From Acidimicrobiia bacterium (GTDB lineage Bacteria; Actinomycetota; Acidimicrobiia; Spongiisociales; ZC4RG35), in contig BPGJ01000013.1 in NCBI GenBank assembly GCA_026002975.1, positions 1 through 64,000 on the forward strand: a DNA stretch of 64,000 nt, in the 5' to 3' direction. Numbering within the stretch: the stretch's first letter is position 1; every line of letters begins with the position of its first letter. Shown here one piece after another: positions 51,257 through 62,070 of this stretch. The translations under genes were made by a program, and so were the position numbers. Below the pieces are notes generated by a model. That model searched no databases, was not told where the DNA came from, and saw only the letters and a list, made by a program, of their open reading frames with translations.

Positions 51257-51705
51257 GGAGGTTTTCCACGGTCGAGGAGCTCAAAGCCGCGGTGGGTGAG
51301 CACCTCGGGTATTCGTCGTGGTGGGAGATCACCCAGGAGAGGATCGACCTGTTCACCAAGGCCACCGACGACTACCAGTGGATCCACATCGATCAGGAGA
51401 AGGCGGCGCAGGGGCCTTTCGGGACCACCATCGCCCAGGGATACCTCACCCTCTCGTTGGCGGTGCCCCTCACCCGGGAGATCTTCACCGTGGAGGGCGT
51501 CCGGATGGCGGTCAACTACGGGACCAACAGGGTGCGGTTCCCCGCCCCGGTTCCGTCGGGGTCCAAACTCAGGTGTGGTGCGGTCCTCGCCTCGGTGGAG
51601 GACGTGGAGGGAGGAGTCCAGCTGGCCTTGGACCTGACCTTCGAGATCGAGGGAGGTTCCAAGCCGGTGTGTGTGGCTCAGACCCTCTCACGCCTGTACT
51701 TCTGA
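51253..51705 (+). CDS. MaoC family dehydratase
   Basis: GYSSWWEITQERIDLFTKATDDYQWIHIDQEKAAQGPFGTTIAQGYLTLSL hotdog/MaoC motif. Confidence 0.93.
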   Translation: MRRFSTVEELKAAVGEHLGYSSWWEITQERIDLFTKATDDYQWIHIDQEKAAQGPFGTTIAQGYLTLSLAVPLTREIFTVEGVRMAVNYGTNRVRFPAPVPSGSKLRCGAVLASVEDVEGGVQLALDLTFEIEGGSKPVCVAQTLSRLYF

Positions 51706-51717
51706 AGCTGCGGTCCG

Positions 51718-53253
51718 CTAGTCGCCGGGGGTCTCCCCCAGGTCGCGGAGGATCCGCATCGCGGAATTGCGCCCGTTGACCGCGATCACCGAGCCGCCCG
51801 GGTGGGTGGCCGCCCCACACAGATAGAGGCCGTCGATCGGCGTCCGGTAGGGCATCCTCCGGTCCCACATGTAGGGGGGGAGGCACTCGCCCTGGAAGAT
51901 GTGGCCACCGGTGAGGCCGATCTTGGCTTCGATATCGGGAGGCCCCGACACCTCGTAGGCTTCGATCAGATCGCGAAATCCGGGCGACCAACGTTCTATC
52001 TCGTCGAACACCGCCTGGGCGACGGTCTCCCGGTGGTCGTCCCAGCTGCCTTGCTGCCAGGCGTAGGGAACGTACTGGACGAAGGCGGAGAGCACGTGGC
52101 GCCCCGGAGGAGCCACCGACGGGTCGTAGGCGGTCTGCAGGTACAGCTCGGCCCACGGCCTCCCCAGTCGTCCCTCCCGTGCCGCGGCGTGTCCCGAGAC
52201 CATCCCCTCCACCCCGGGTCCGACGTCGACCTGAGACCGGGTCGAGATCGGGTCGCCGTTGAAGACGGGGAGATCCGACAAGGCGACGTTGACCTTCGCC
52301 GAGCAGCCGTCGGTGGGCCACTGTTCCACCCTGGCGGCGAAATCTGCCGGCGGGGTGTCGTCGAGGAGGCCGAGGGTCCTCTTCGGGTCTGCGTTGGAAA
52401 CCACCGCCCTGGCTCGGACCCAGGATCCGTCCGCCAGCATCACCCCCCGCCCCGGGCTGATGGACACCACCTCCGAACCGGTGAACACCGCCGCTCCCGC
52501 CTCCCGGGCAGCGGCCTCGAGCGCGATCGACACCATGCCGATGCCACCTTCGACGAACCCCCAATCGCCCGAACCGCCGGCCAGGCGTCCGCACATGTGG
52601 TGGAACCGGATGTAGGCCGTCCCGGGATGGGTCGGGGGGGCGTTGGTTCCGATCACTCCCTGGCTGGCCAACCCGTCGATCAGCCGCGGGTCGTCGAGGA
52701 ACCGGGAGAGGTCGTCGACCACCGACTCCTCGAAAACGGCTGCGATCGCCGCGGGGTCGCCTCCCAGACGCTGCTCCACCAGTTCCCGGGGGGGCGCCTC
52801 CATCAACCACAGGTCCCGGTCGTCTCCCGGCCGGAGAGCTTCCCGGATCCCATCCCAGAACCCGGCGAGGGCCCGGTAGCCGGAGACCTGACCGGGAGCC
52901 CATCTGGCCAGGTCGGCGAGCGTGCGGTCGAGATCCCGCCATTCCACCAGGGAGATCCCGTCGTCGATGGGAACGAACATCTGTGGGTCCAGCAACCTGA
53001 CCTCGAAACCGTGGCGGTGCAGTCGGAGATCCTCCACCACCCGGGGGTGGAGCAGACCGGCCAGGTAGGCGCAGGGCGACACCCGGAACCCGGGCCAGGG
53101 TTCCTCCAGGCTGGCGGCTCCGCCCACGACCCCGCGACGTTCCAACACGACCACCGCCAGGCCCGCACCGGCTAGGTACGCAGCGCAGGTCAACCCGTTG
53201 TGTCCCGCCCCGACCACGACCACGTCCCAGGTGCGTTCGCGAGGATGCTCCAT
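51718..53253 (-). CDS. Phytoene dehydrogenase-like FAD oxidoreductase (PYROXD2-like)
   Basis: WDVVVVGAGHNGLTCAAYLAGAGLAVVVLERR...LYLCGAATHPGGSVIAVNGRNSAMRIL. Confidence 0.92.
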   Translation of the reverse strand: MEHPRERTWDVVVVGAGHNGLTCAAYLAGAGLAVVVLERRGVVGGAASLEEPWPGFRVSPCAYLAGLLHPRVVEDLRLHRHGFEVRLLDPQMFVPIDDGISLVEWRDLDRTLADLARWAPGQVSGYRALAGFWDGIREALRPGDDRDLWLMEAPPRELVEQRLGGDPAAIAAVFEESVVDDLSRFLDDPRLIDGLASQGVIGTNAPPTHPGTAYIRFHHMCGRLAGGSGDWGFVEGGIGMVSIALEAAAREAGAAVFTGSEVVSISPGRGVMLADGSWVRARAVVSNADPKRTLGLLDDTPPADFAARVEQWPTDGCSAKVNVALSDLPVFNGDPISTRSQVDVGPGVEGMVSGHAAAREGRLGRPWAELYLQTAYDPSVAPPGRHVLSAFVQYVPYAWQQGSWDDHRETVAQAVFDEIERWSPGFRDLIEAYEVSGPPDIEAKIGLTGGHIFQGECLPPYMWDRRMPYRTPIDGLYLCGAATHPGGSVIAVNGRNSAMRILRDLGETPGD

Positions 53254-53278
53254 CGGCGGGCCAAGCTAGTCGAGCGGC

Positions 53279-53284
53279 TACGTT
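53279..53284 (+). promoter_or_regulatory. Putative leaderless -10 (TACGTT) of ychF
   Basis: 9 nt from ATG 53294. Confidence 0.45.
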
Positions 53285-53293
53285 CGGGGCGTC

Positions 53294-54379
53294 ATGGCCC
53301 TCAGAGTCGGCATAGTCGGTCTCCCCAACGTGGGGAAGTCGACCCTGTTCAACGCTCTCACCGCGGCTGGTGCCGAAGCGGTCAACTACCCGTTCTCGAC
53401 CATCGAACCGAACGTGGGTGTGGTGCCGGTTCCCGACGACCGGCTCGACCGGCTCGCCCGGATGGTCACCACCGAGAGGATCGTTCCGGCCACCCTCGAG
53501 GTGGTCGACATAGCCGGGCTGGTGGAGGGAGCCTCCCGAGGAGAGGGCCTGGGAAACCAGTTCCTCCACCACATCCGCAACGTCGACGCGGTGATCCACG
53601 TGGTCAGGTGCTTCGACGATCCCGGTGTGACCCACGTGGCCGGTCGGGTCGATCCGGTCGGGGACATCGAGACGGTCGAAACCGAGTTGGGTCTCGCCGA
53701 CCTGGCCACTCTGGAGAAGCGGATGGCTCGGGCCGAGCGGGCGATCAAGACGGGAGACAGAGCGGCGTCCCGGGAACTGGAACTCCTCGCGCGGATCGCT
53801 TCGGTGGTCGGGCAGGGCTTGCCTGCCCGCGACGCCGGGCTGGACGACTCCGAATGGAGAGAGCTGGGGGACCTCCAGCTGCTCACCGCCAAACCGGTCC
53901 TCTATGTGTGCAACGTGGGCGAAGGCGGCGACGCCTCGGGGGTGGCCGCGGTGCGGCGGCTCGCCTCCGATCGGGGAGCGCCGGTCGTCGAGATCTCGGC
54001 CCGGATCGAGGCAGAGCTGCTCCAACTCGACCCGGAGGAACGGAGGGCGTTCCTGGCCGAGCTGGGAGTGGCCCGGCCCGCTCTCGAGCTGGTCATCGAG
54101 GAGGCCTATCGGCTCCTCGACCTGGTCACCTTCTTCACGTTGTCGCCCAAGGAGATCAGGGCTTGGACGGTGACCCGGGGGACGAAGGCCCCGACCGCGG
54201 CAGGGAAGATCCACACCGACTTCGAACGCGGTTTCGTGAGAGCCGAGGTGTTCCGGGTGGAAGACCTGGAGGAGGCGGGCTCCGAGGCGGAGCTGCGTGC
54301 CCGGGGACGGATCCGCAGCGAGGGTCGTGACTACGAGATCCGGGACGGCGACGTGATCCGATTCCGATTCAACGTCTGA
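53294..54379 (+). CDS. ychF: Redox-regulated ATPase YchF
   Basis: MALRVGIVGLPNVGKSTLFNALTAAGAEAVNYPFSTIEPNVGVVPVPDDRL. Confidence 0.97.
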   Translation: MALRVGIVGLPNVGKSTLFNALTAAGAEAVNYPFSTIEPNVGVVPVPDDRLDRLARMVTTERIVPATLEVVDIAGLVEGASRGEGLGNQFLHHIRNVDAVIHVVRCFDDPGVTHVAGRVDPVGDIETVETELGLADLATLEKRMARAERAIKTGDRAASRELELLARIASVVGQGLPARDAGLDDSEWRELGDLQLLTAKPVLYVCNVGEGGDASGVAAVRRLASDRGAPVVEISARIEAELLQLDPEERRAFLAELGVARPALELVIEEAYRLLDLVTFFTLSPKEIRAWTVTRGTKAPTAAGKIHTDFERGFVRAEVFRVEDLEEAGSEAELRARGRIRSEGRDYEIRDGDVIRFRFNV

Positions 54380-54382
54380 AGC

Positions 54383-54388
54383 TAACGT
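54383..54388 (+). promoter_or_regulatory. Putative leaderless -10 (TAACGT) of antiporter
   Basis: 7 nt from ATG 54396. Confidence 0.45.
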
Positions 54389-54395
54389 CCCGGCG

Positions 54396-56573
54396 ATGCT
54401 CGAAGTCCTGGCCTCGACCGCCGCGCCCCTGTCGGAACACGAGATCCTGGTGTTCATGGTCCAGCTCCTGCTGCTGGTCGGCTCGGCCCGGATACTCGGC
54501 GGGTTGATGAAGATGGCCGGCCAACCGGCGGTGGTGGGGGAGCTCCTGTCCGGTGTGCTGCTGGGACCCAGCGTCTTCGCCAGGCTCGCTCCGGAAGCCT
54601 ACGAGTGGGTGTTCGGCGAGGAGGTGGTGTCCTCGGTCGTCTTCGGGATCGCGTGGCTGGGAGTCGTCTTCCTGCTGGTCGTGATCGGCTACGAGACCGA
54701 CCTGGGCATCATTCGCAGGTTCCGGCGGGCGGCGGTTTCGGTGTCTGCGGGCGGGCTGTTGCTGCCGCTGGCGGTGGCAGGAGCCGCCGCCTTCCTGGTG
54801 CCGGGCTCGTTCGTCGGGGACGCCGACCGTCCGGTGTTCGCCGGGTTCTTCGCCCTGGCGTTCGCGGTGTCGGCACTACCCGTGGTGGGCAAGATCCTCT
54901 CCGACCTGGGCCTGCTGCGCAGGAACTTCGGTCAGATCACCCTCGCCGCGGGCATGACGATGGACGCGGTCGGGTGGCTCCTCTTGGCGGCGTTCTCGGG
55001 GATCGCTCAGGACGGGTTCGACCCGGTGGCGCTCGCCACCTCCTTCGGAGGGCTCCTCCTCTTCGTGGTGTTCGTGGTCACCGCGGGGCGGGCGCTCCTC
55101 GACGGGGTGATGCGGTGGGTCCTGGCCCGGGGCTCCAGCCTCACCGCCGGCCTCACCGTGACCATCCTCGCCGCGCTGATCGGCGGCACCATCACCCAGT
55201 GGCTCCGCTTGGAGGCCATCCTGGGGGCGTTCATCGTCGGGATCCTCCTCTCCACGTTGCGTCACCAGGTGCCTCAGGTGGAGCGGCACATCGAAACCGT
55301 GACCGCCTCGTTCTTCGCGCCGGTCTTCTTCGCCTTCAGCGGGCTGCGGGTCGACATAGGGCTGTTGGACTCCACCGAGGTGGCCGCCTGGACCGCCGGA
55401 CTGGTGGTGGCCGCGGTGCTGGCCAAGGTGTTCGGAACCCTGATCGGAGCCCGCCTCGCCGGACTCGAGACGAGGGAGGGTCTCGCCCTCGGTTCCGGCC
55501 TGTCGGCGCTGGGTGCGATGGGCATCGTGGTGGCCATCGTCGGACTCAACCTCGGGGTGGTGTCACCCACCGGTTACACGGTGATGGTGTTGGCGGCGAT
55601 CGTGACTTCGCTCCTGGCTCCCCAGCTCCTCAAGTGGGTGGTCGGAGGGTGGGAGGTCCCCGCCGAGGAGCGGGAACGACTCGAGCGGGAGGCCCTCATG
55701 GAGAGCTCCGAGATCCTGGGGGAGCCGTCGCATCCTCCTGCCCACCCGGGGCGGCCGGAACAGCCGGTACGCGGCCCGGGTGATCGCCCCGGGTGTTCGA
55801 CGATCCGGAGGTCACGGGTGATGGTGGTGGACGTGGTCGAGCGACGCTGGGGCAGACGGCGCGCCTCCCAGTCGTCCGACCCGTCGGACGTGGTCGAGGT
55901 CCTCGACGGGACCAAACATCGGGTTCTGCGCCGGATGGCCCGCGATCCGGCCCGCGGCGATCGGGGGCCGAAGCCCGCCTCGGATACGACCCTCGTGCTG
56001 ATGGGAGCCTCCGAGGAGGATCGGGATTCCGGGGTGTTCTCCTCGACCGTGGACCGCATCCTGGCCGGGATCGACATCCCTGCGGTGGTGGTGCGCTTCC
56101 CCCAGGGTGCCGACGGTGATCCGCCTCCTCCACGGAGGATCCTGGTGCCGGTGGCGGCCCTCCCGGGCTTCGAGGGCTGCCGAGGAACTCGCCTATTCGA
56201 TGGCGCGACGCTCCGGTGGCAGGGCTTTCGCGTTGCACGTGGTGGCCCGCCCCCGAAGGTCATGGTCTGACTCTGGGGACTCCGGCTCTCGACGACGCCA
56301 TGCGGAGCGGTCAAGAGATGGTGGCCGCGGGCCGCGGCCTTCGGTGAGCGCCTCGGAGTGGTGGTCGAAACCGGGGTTCGGGTGGCCCCCAACCCCGAGG
56401 CGGAGATCGTGGAGATGGCCAACGCGGGTTCCTTCGACCTGGTGGTGTTGGGGGCGTCGAACCGGCCGCTGACCGACCGGCCCTTCTTCGGCCATCGGGT
56501 CAACTACGTCATCGAGAACTCCAAGATCCCGGTGGCGATCGTTGCGCTGCCTTCCCGGGCGAGCCTCGGCTGA
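54396..56573 (+). CDS. Cation:proton antiporter (CPA2/KefB-like) with C-terminal UspA-like domain; three +1 frameshifts at 56165-56331
   Basis: ILGGLMKMAGQPAVVGELLSGVLLGPSVF...; tail rebuilt as RILVPVAALPASRAAEELAYSMARRSGGRAFALHVVARPEGHGLTLGTPALDDAMRSGQEMVAAAAAFGERLGVVVETGVRVAPNPEAEIVEMANAGSFDLVVLGASNRP. Confidence 0.88.
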
Positions 56574-56579
56574 AAGTGA

Positions 56580-56618
56580 GACGGGGCTCCGGCAAGGGGG
56601 GGAAACCGGAGCCCCGTC
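56580..56618 (+). terminator. Stem-loop terminator-like structure
   Basis: gacggggctccgg-N13-ccggagccccgtc, perfect 13-bp stem just after the antiporter stop; no clear U-tract. Confidence 0.55.
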
Positions 56619-56789
56619 CAGCTCTCCTAGGAGAGCTCCAATGCAGGGATGTTCGGCGGCTGCCAGGGGGAGGCCGCCTACCCCTGCGAGTTGGGGTTGG
56701 GGTACCGGCGGCGTGGGGGGCACCGCCGGCGACTCGATCGTAGGCGAAGAGCGACGAAGCTGCAAACGAAGGCATTAGGTTGTCGCCGG

Positions 56790-57291
56790 ATGCGGGAACG
56801 TCTCGTCGACTGGTTGGCTTCCCTGCCCGAACCTCTCGCGGTCTTGATCGCCGCCATGTTGCCGGTCCTGGAGCTCCGGGGCGCCATACCCATGGCCCGG
56901 CTGCTCGACTTGGATCCGGCCACCGCCTACCTCGCCGCGGTGTTGGGGAACCTCATCCCGGTTCCGTTCATCCTCTGGGGGCTGGGTCCCGTAACCGAAT
57001 GGGCGGAGGGTCACTGGGGCTGGTTCCACCGCTTCCTCCAGCGCCTCTTCTCCTGGAGTAGGCGCCGCAACGCCCCCCAGGTTCGAGCGTCTCCGGGATC
57101 TGGCGCTGGTGGCGTTCGTGGCGATTCCTCTCCCGATCACCGGGGCGTGGAGCGGTTCTCTGGCCGCGTTCGTGTTCGGTGTCAAACCGACCAGGGCGTT
57201 GGGTTTGATCGCGGCCGGGGTCGCCATCGCCGGTGTGGTGGTCCTGGTCGTCACCTACGGCGTCGGTTGGTGGATCGCATCGGCCGGTTAG
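56790..57291 (+). CDS. COG2426-like small multidrug export/membrane protein, frameshifted at 57073-57078
   Basis: [58 protein letters not shown]...|[37 protein letters not shown]. Confidence 0.82.
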
Positions 57292-57294
57292 CAT
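57289..57294 (+). promoter_or_regulatory. Putative -10 (TAGCAT) of the glycine riboswitch transcript
   Basis: A few nt upstream of the riboswitch 5' end. Confidence 0.45.
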
Positions 57295-57298
57295 CCGG

Positions 57299-57391
57299 GC
57301 ACGGCTCGGTGGGAGAGATCCCGCCCAGGGGCGCCGAAGGGGCAACCACCCCCGGAAACTCTCAGGCAGAAGGACCGCCGGGCCGGCAGGC
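57299..57391 (+). ncRNA. Glycine riboswitch aptamer (gcvT element), apparently single
   Basis: gtgggagagatcccgcccaggggCGCCGAAGGGGCAAccaccccCGGAAACTCTCAGGCAgaAGGACCGccggg, canonical conserved cores, upstream of gcvP. Confidence 0.92.
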
Positions 57392-57463
57392 TGGACCCGG
57401 ACTCGGGACTGGACCCGAACCCGGGAACAGTGGGGGACGGCACCGAGCGTGGGAGGTGGCCAC

Positions 57464-60301
57464 ATGTCAGGACCGTCCGATTTCGTGACCCGGCATATCG
57501 GTCCCCGACCCGACGACATCCCGAAGATGCTGTCCGAGGTGGGGGTGGAGAGTCTGGAGGCGTTGATCGACGAGGCGGTGCCTCGGGCGATCCGGCTCGG
57601 GCGCCCCCTGCATCTGCCCGAACCGATGACCGAGCCCGAGGTGCTGGCCAGGCTCTCCGAGCTGGCCGCCCTCAACCGGCCGGCCGTCTCCCTCATCGGG
57701 ATGGGATATCACGGCACCTACACGCCACCCGTGATCCTCCGGAACGTCCTCGAGAACCCGGCCTGGTACACCGCCTACACCCCCTATCAGCCGGAGATAT
57801 CCCAGGGTCGGCTCGAGGCGCTGCTCAACTTCCAGACCATGGTCGAGGACCTAACCGGCCTGGACGTCGCCAACGCGTCGCTGCTCGACGAAGCGAGCGC
57901 CGCGGCCGAAGCCATGGCCATGTGTAGGCGGGTGGCCGGAGCCGGCCGGGGTGTGTTCCTGGTCGACCGGGACTGTCACCCCCAGACCATCGAGGTGGTG
58001 AGAACCCGGGCGGAGCCGACGGGGGTGGAGATCGTGGTCGGCGATCCCGCTTCCTTCGAGTTCGCCGACGCTTTCGGGATGTTGCTCCAGTGGCCGGGGA
58101 GCTCGGGCCGTGTCCCCGACTACCGACCGCTGGTCGATCGGGCTCGACGGGCCGGAGTGACGGTGGTGGTGGCGTCCGATCCGCTGGCACTGGTGATGCT
58201 CGAACCGCCGGGAAGTTGGGGAGCGGACGTGATGATCGGATCCACCCAGCGGTTCGGGGTCCCACTCTGGTTTGGAGGGCCCCACGCTGCCTACATCGCC
58301 TGCCGGGAAGAACACGTGCGGGCACTGCCCGGCCGACTGGTCGGGGTGTCCAGGGACCGACGGGGACGGATCGGCCTCAGGTTGGCCCTCCAGACCCGCG
58401 AACAACACATCCGCCGGGAGAGGGCCACCTCGAACGTGTGCACCGCGCAGGTGCTCCTGGCGATCGTCGCCGGACTGTACGCCTGCTGGCACGGTCCGGA
58501 AGGGCTGCGGCGGATCGCTCGACGGGTCCATGAGCTGACCGGTCGCCTGGCGGCCGGCCTCGGATCGGCCGGTTTCGAGGTGGAGAACCCGACGTTCTTC
58601 GACACGATCACCGTCCGTGTTCCCGGCCGGGCCGACGACCTGGTGTCGGCGGCGGCAGAGGGAGGTATCGATCTGAGGAGGGTCGACCCCGACCGGGTCG
58701 GGATCGCCCTCGACGAGACCACCGACGAGGAAACCCTGTCACGGCTGTTGTCGGTCTTCGGGGTGGAGAGGTTGGCCGACCAACCGGTGGAGGGAGTTCC
58801 CAAAGGGCTGGAGAGGCGCCAGGACTTCCTGACCCACCCCGTGTTCAACTCCTATCACTCCGAACATGAGATGCTCCGGTATCTGAGACGGTTGGCCGAC
58901 CGGGACCTGGCCCTCGACCGGACGATGATCCCCCTCGGTTCCTGCACCATGAAGCTCAACCCCACCGCGGCGATGATCCCCATCACCTGGCGGGGCTTCA
59001 CCGACCTCCACCCGTTCTCACCGTTGGACCGGGCAAAGGGCTACCGCGAGCTCATCGCCGAGCTGGAGGGCTGGTTGGCGGAGATAACCGGATTCGACGT
59101 CGTGTCGCTGCAACCGAACGCCGGTTCCCAGGGAGAGCTGGCCGGGCTCCTCGCCATCAGGAACTACCACCGGGCCAAAGGCCGGGGCGAACGAGACGTT
59201 TGCCTCATCCCGGCGTCGGCTCACGGAACCAACGCCGCGTCGGCCGCGATGGCCGGGATGCGGGTGGTGGTAGTGGCCTGCGACGACCACGGCAACGTCG
59301 ACCTGGACGACCTGGAGGAGAAGACCCGGCGGTACTCCGATCGGGTCGCTGCAGCCATGGTCACCTACCCCTCGACCCACGGGGTGTTCGAAGCGGGGAT
59401 CTCTGAGCTCTGCAGGATCGTGCACTCCGCCGGGGGACAGGTATACGTCGACGGCGCGAACCTGAACGCCATGATGGGTATCGCCCGGCCTGGGGACTTC
59501 GGTGCAGATGTGTGCCATCTGAACCTCCACAAGACCTTCACCATCCCGCACGGGGGTGGAGGGCCGGGTGTCGGACCGGTGGCCGCCAAGGCCCACCTGG
59601 CGCCGTTCCTCCCCGGCCATCCCCTGGTCGGGGACGTGATTCCGGGGAAGGGGGGCCCGGTGGCGGCGGCGCCGTGGGGATCCGCCGGGATCCTTCCCAT
59701 CGCCTGGGCGTACATCGCGATGATGGGGGCTTCGGGTCTTAGGCGGGCCAGCGAGGTGGCGGTGCTGGCGGCCAACTACGTGGCGGCCCGGCTGGCCCCC
59801 CATTATCCGGTCCTCTACCGGGGAGAGCACGGACGAGTGGCCCACGAATGCATCCTCGACATCCGTCCGATAACCCGGGCCAGCGGGATCACCGCCGAGG
59901 ACATCGCCAAGAGGCTGGCCGACTACCAGATCCACGCCCCCACGTTGAGCTTCCCGGTGGCGGGCACCCTGATGGTCGAGCCGACCGAGTCGGAGCCGCT
60001 CGGGGAGATCGACCGGTTCTGCGAGGCGATGATCTCGATCCGGGCGGAGATCAGGAAGGTGGAGGAGGGAATCTGGCCACGGGACGACAACCCGCTGGTC
60101 AACGCTCCTCACCCGGCCGAAGACCTGATCTCGGAGGGGTGGGATCATCCCTACAGTCGGGAGGAAGCCGCCTACCCGGTGGAATCACTGCGGGGACGCA
60201 TGTACTTCCCTCCGGTGGGTCGCATCGATGCCGCAGCAGGGGACCGGAACCTGATCTGTTCGTGCCCCCCTCTGTCCGATTACGTAGGTCGAACGGCCTA
60301 G
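57464..60301 (+). CDS. gcvP: Glycine dehydrogenase (decarboxylating), full-length P-protein
   Basis: [17 protein letters not shown]...[51 protein letters not shown]...[24 protein letters not shown]. Confidence 0.97.
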   Translation: MSGPSDFVTRHIGPRPDDIPKMLSEVGVESLEALIDEAVPRAIRLGRPLHLPEPMTEPEVLARLSELAALNRPAVSLIGMGYHGTYTPPVILRNVLENPAWYTAYTPYQPEISQGRLEALLNFQTMVEDLTGLDVANASLLDEASAAAEAMAMCRRVAGAGRGVFLVDRDCHPQTIEVVRTRAEPTGVEIVVGDPASFEFADAFGMLLQWPGSSGRVPDYRPLVDRARRAGVTVVVASDPLALVMLEPPGSWGADVMIGSTQRFGVPLWFGGPHAAYIACREEHVRALPGRLVGVSRDRRGRIGLRLALQTREQHIRRERATSNVCTAQVLLAIVAGLYACWHGPEGLRRIARRVHELTGRLAAGLGSAGFEVENPTFFDTITVRVPGRADDLVSAAAEGGIDLRRVDPDRVGIALDETTDEETLSRLLSVFGVERLADQPVEGVPKGLERRQDFLTHPVFNSYHSEHEMLRYLRRLADRDLALDRTMIPLGSCTMKLNPTAAMIPITWRGFTDLHPFSPLDRAKGYRELIAELEGWLAEITGFDVVSLQPNAGSQGELAGLLAIRNYHRAKGRGERDVCLIPASAHGTNAASAAMAGMRVVVVACDDHGNVDLDDLEEKTRRYSDRVAAAMVTYPSTHGVFEAGISELCRIVHSAGGQVYVDGANLNAMMGIARPGDFGADVCHLNLHKTFTIPHGGGGPGVGPVAAKAHLAPFLPGHPLVGDVIPGKGGPVAAAPWGSAGILPIAWAYIAMMGASGLRRASEVAVLAANYVAARLAPHYPVLYRGEHGRVAHECILDIRPITRASGITAEDIAKRLADYQIHAPTLSFPVAGTLMVEPTESEPLGEIDRFCEAMISIRAEIRKVEEGIWPRDDNPLVNAPHPAEDLISEGWDHPYSREEAAYPVESLRGRMYFPPVGRIDAAAGDRNLICSCPPLSDYVGRTA

Positions 60302-60368
60302 ACGTCTGCGTTCAACCATCTAGCCTTGTTGCTCGTCGTCGGGTTGGGAGAGATTCAGAGAGGAACGA

Positions 60369-61536
60369 GTGCATTTCAGAGGTCGAGTGAAGGTCCCCGA
60401 CGATCGGGGGGACGGGGGTAGCAGCCGAGCTGACGATCGACGACGTCTTCTTGGTCCTCACCATCGAGGGTGAGGAGCTGGGGAGTTGGCGAGTCGACGA
60501 GGTCCAGGCCAACAGGATGTACTCCGACCACTTCCTGTTGGAGCTGGCCGGCGAACCGGTCGTCTTCATAGCCGACGACGCGCTGGGTTTCGCGTACGAA
60601 GGTGTCCGCACCATCGAGACCCTGTCGGAGCGGCTGAGGAAGAGGAGACGGTGGCCATGGTCGAGGAGGAGGAGCACTCGAGCCGGGGATGGCGCCCAGG
60701 GGGCCTCCCAAGGGTCGGTCGACGTCGAGCAGCAGCCGGTGGGCGTCGAGCAGCAGCTGGAACCTGTCGACCAGGAGCCGCAGACCGAAGCCGCGGAAGA
60801 ACTGCCTGCCCCCCGGGAGGAACCGGTCGGAGTCGAAGCGGAAACGGAAGCTGCCCGGGCGACGGCCGACCGGCTCGTATCGGCGGAGAGCCCGGAGGTG
60901 GTCGACGGGAAGGTCGAGGCGGAGGATACGCCTGAGCCCTACCAGGGCGAGACCCCGACCGAGGCGCCGGCCGAGGCAGCGTCTGCCGAGGAACCCGTGG
61001 AAGCGACACCCGAACCGGTGGAGGAGAAGTCTGGAGAGCCGGTCCCCGTCGGCGAAGACGAACCTGCCCAGGGAGAGCAGGTCCCGGTGTTTCTCTCGTC
61101 CGACGACGAACCCCTCTCGTGGGCCCCGGAGGTGGACGCCATCGACCTGTCGGTGGTCGACCTGACCCAACTCGAAGAGGAGCGGACGGTGGAGGTGTCC
61201 CCGGTGGAAACACCCGTCCCCGACCAACCCGGCGGGACGCCGAGCCACGCAGAGGAATCCGAGCCCGAGGAGTCGTCGACCGACGTCGAGGACCCGCAAT
61301 CCGAGGACGCCCGATCCGAACGGCCTGGGGAGGGCACGTCGGCCATCCAACCCGCCCCACACCGAAACGGGTCGGTTCGGCGTCGCTGGTTCGGTCGAAC
61401 CCGGTCGGCGAAAACGCCGGCTCACGAACACGACTACCGGGACCGCCGCACGGTGGGTGGCATAACCCGGCGCATCTGCGCGGTGTGCGGCCACATCTCC
61501 ATAGTGGGAGAAGACGTCTACGAAGAGTGGCATTGA
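60369..61536 (+). CDS. Hypothetical acidic protein: folded N-domain, long Pro/Glu/Ala-rich disordered middle, C-terminal basic segment with CxxC (start uncertain; possible +1 at 60406-60411)
   Basis: AAELTIDDVFLVLTIEGEELGSWRVDEVQANRMYSDHFLLELAGEPVVFIADDALGFAYEGV...EAASAEEPVEATPEPVEEKSGEPV...GITRRICAVCGHISIVGEDVYEEWH. Confidence 0.7.
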
Positions 61537-62036
61537 GCTCCCTGCCCGTACCAGACATCCACCCGGAGGCGTACATCTCGGCCCATGCCCGGGTGTACGG
61601 CAACGTCCGGATCGGAGCCCGGGCGGTGGTGTTGTTCGGTGCGGTGATCAGGGCCGAGTTCGACCGGATCGAGGTCGGTGAGGAGACCAACGTCCAGGAC
61701 AACGCGGTTCTCCATTGCGACGCCGGGTTTCCTTGCCTGGTGGGCCGGAGGGTGACCATCGGCCACGGCGCGGTGGTCCACGGCGCCTCGGTGGGAGACC
61801 GATGCCTGATCGGTGTGGGAGCGAGGCTGTTGAACGGCTCCGCCCTGGGTGAAGGGGCGTGGCTGGCGGCGGGTTCGCTCCTGCCCGAAGGGCGGGTCAT
61901 CCCTCCCTGGACCCTCGCGATGGGGACACCCGCCAAACCGGTGAGGGAGCTGACGGAGGACGAGATCGCCCGGCAGGATCGGGGGGTCGCCGATTACCTG
62001 CGTCTCGCCGACCTCTACCGGAACTCGGGCGTCTGA
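61533..62036 (+). CDS. Gamma-carbonic anhydrase-like hexapeptide-repeat protein
   Basis: PEAYISAHARVYGNVRIGARAVVLFGAVIRAEFDRIEVGEETNVQDNAVLHCDAGFPCLVGRRVTIGHGAVVHGASVGDRCLIGVGA; TTG start overlapping upstream TGA. Confidence 0.9.
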   Translation: MSSLPVPDIHPEAYISAHARVYGNVRIGARAVVLFGAVIRAEFDRIEVGEETNVQDNAVLHCDAGFPCLVGRRVTIGHGAVVHGASVGDRCLIGVGARLLNGSALGEGAWLAAGSLLPEGRVIPPWTLAMGTPAKPVRELTEDEIARQDRGVADYLRLADLYRNSGV

Positions 62037-62056
62037 AGAGGTGCGGAGACGCCGGG

Positions 62057-62062
62057 TAGCCT
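62057..62062 (+). promoter_or_regulatory. Putative leaderless -10 (TAGCCT) of manC
   Basis: 8 nt from ATG 62071. Confidence 0.5.
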
Positions 62063-62070
62063 CCCGGGGC

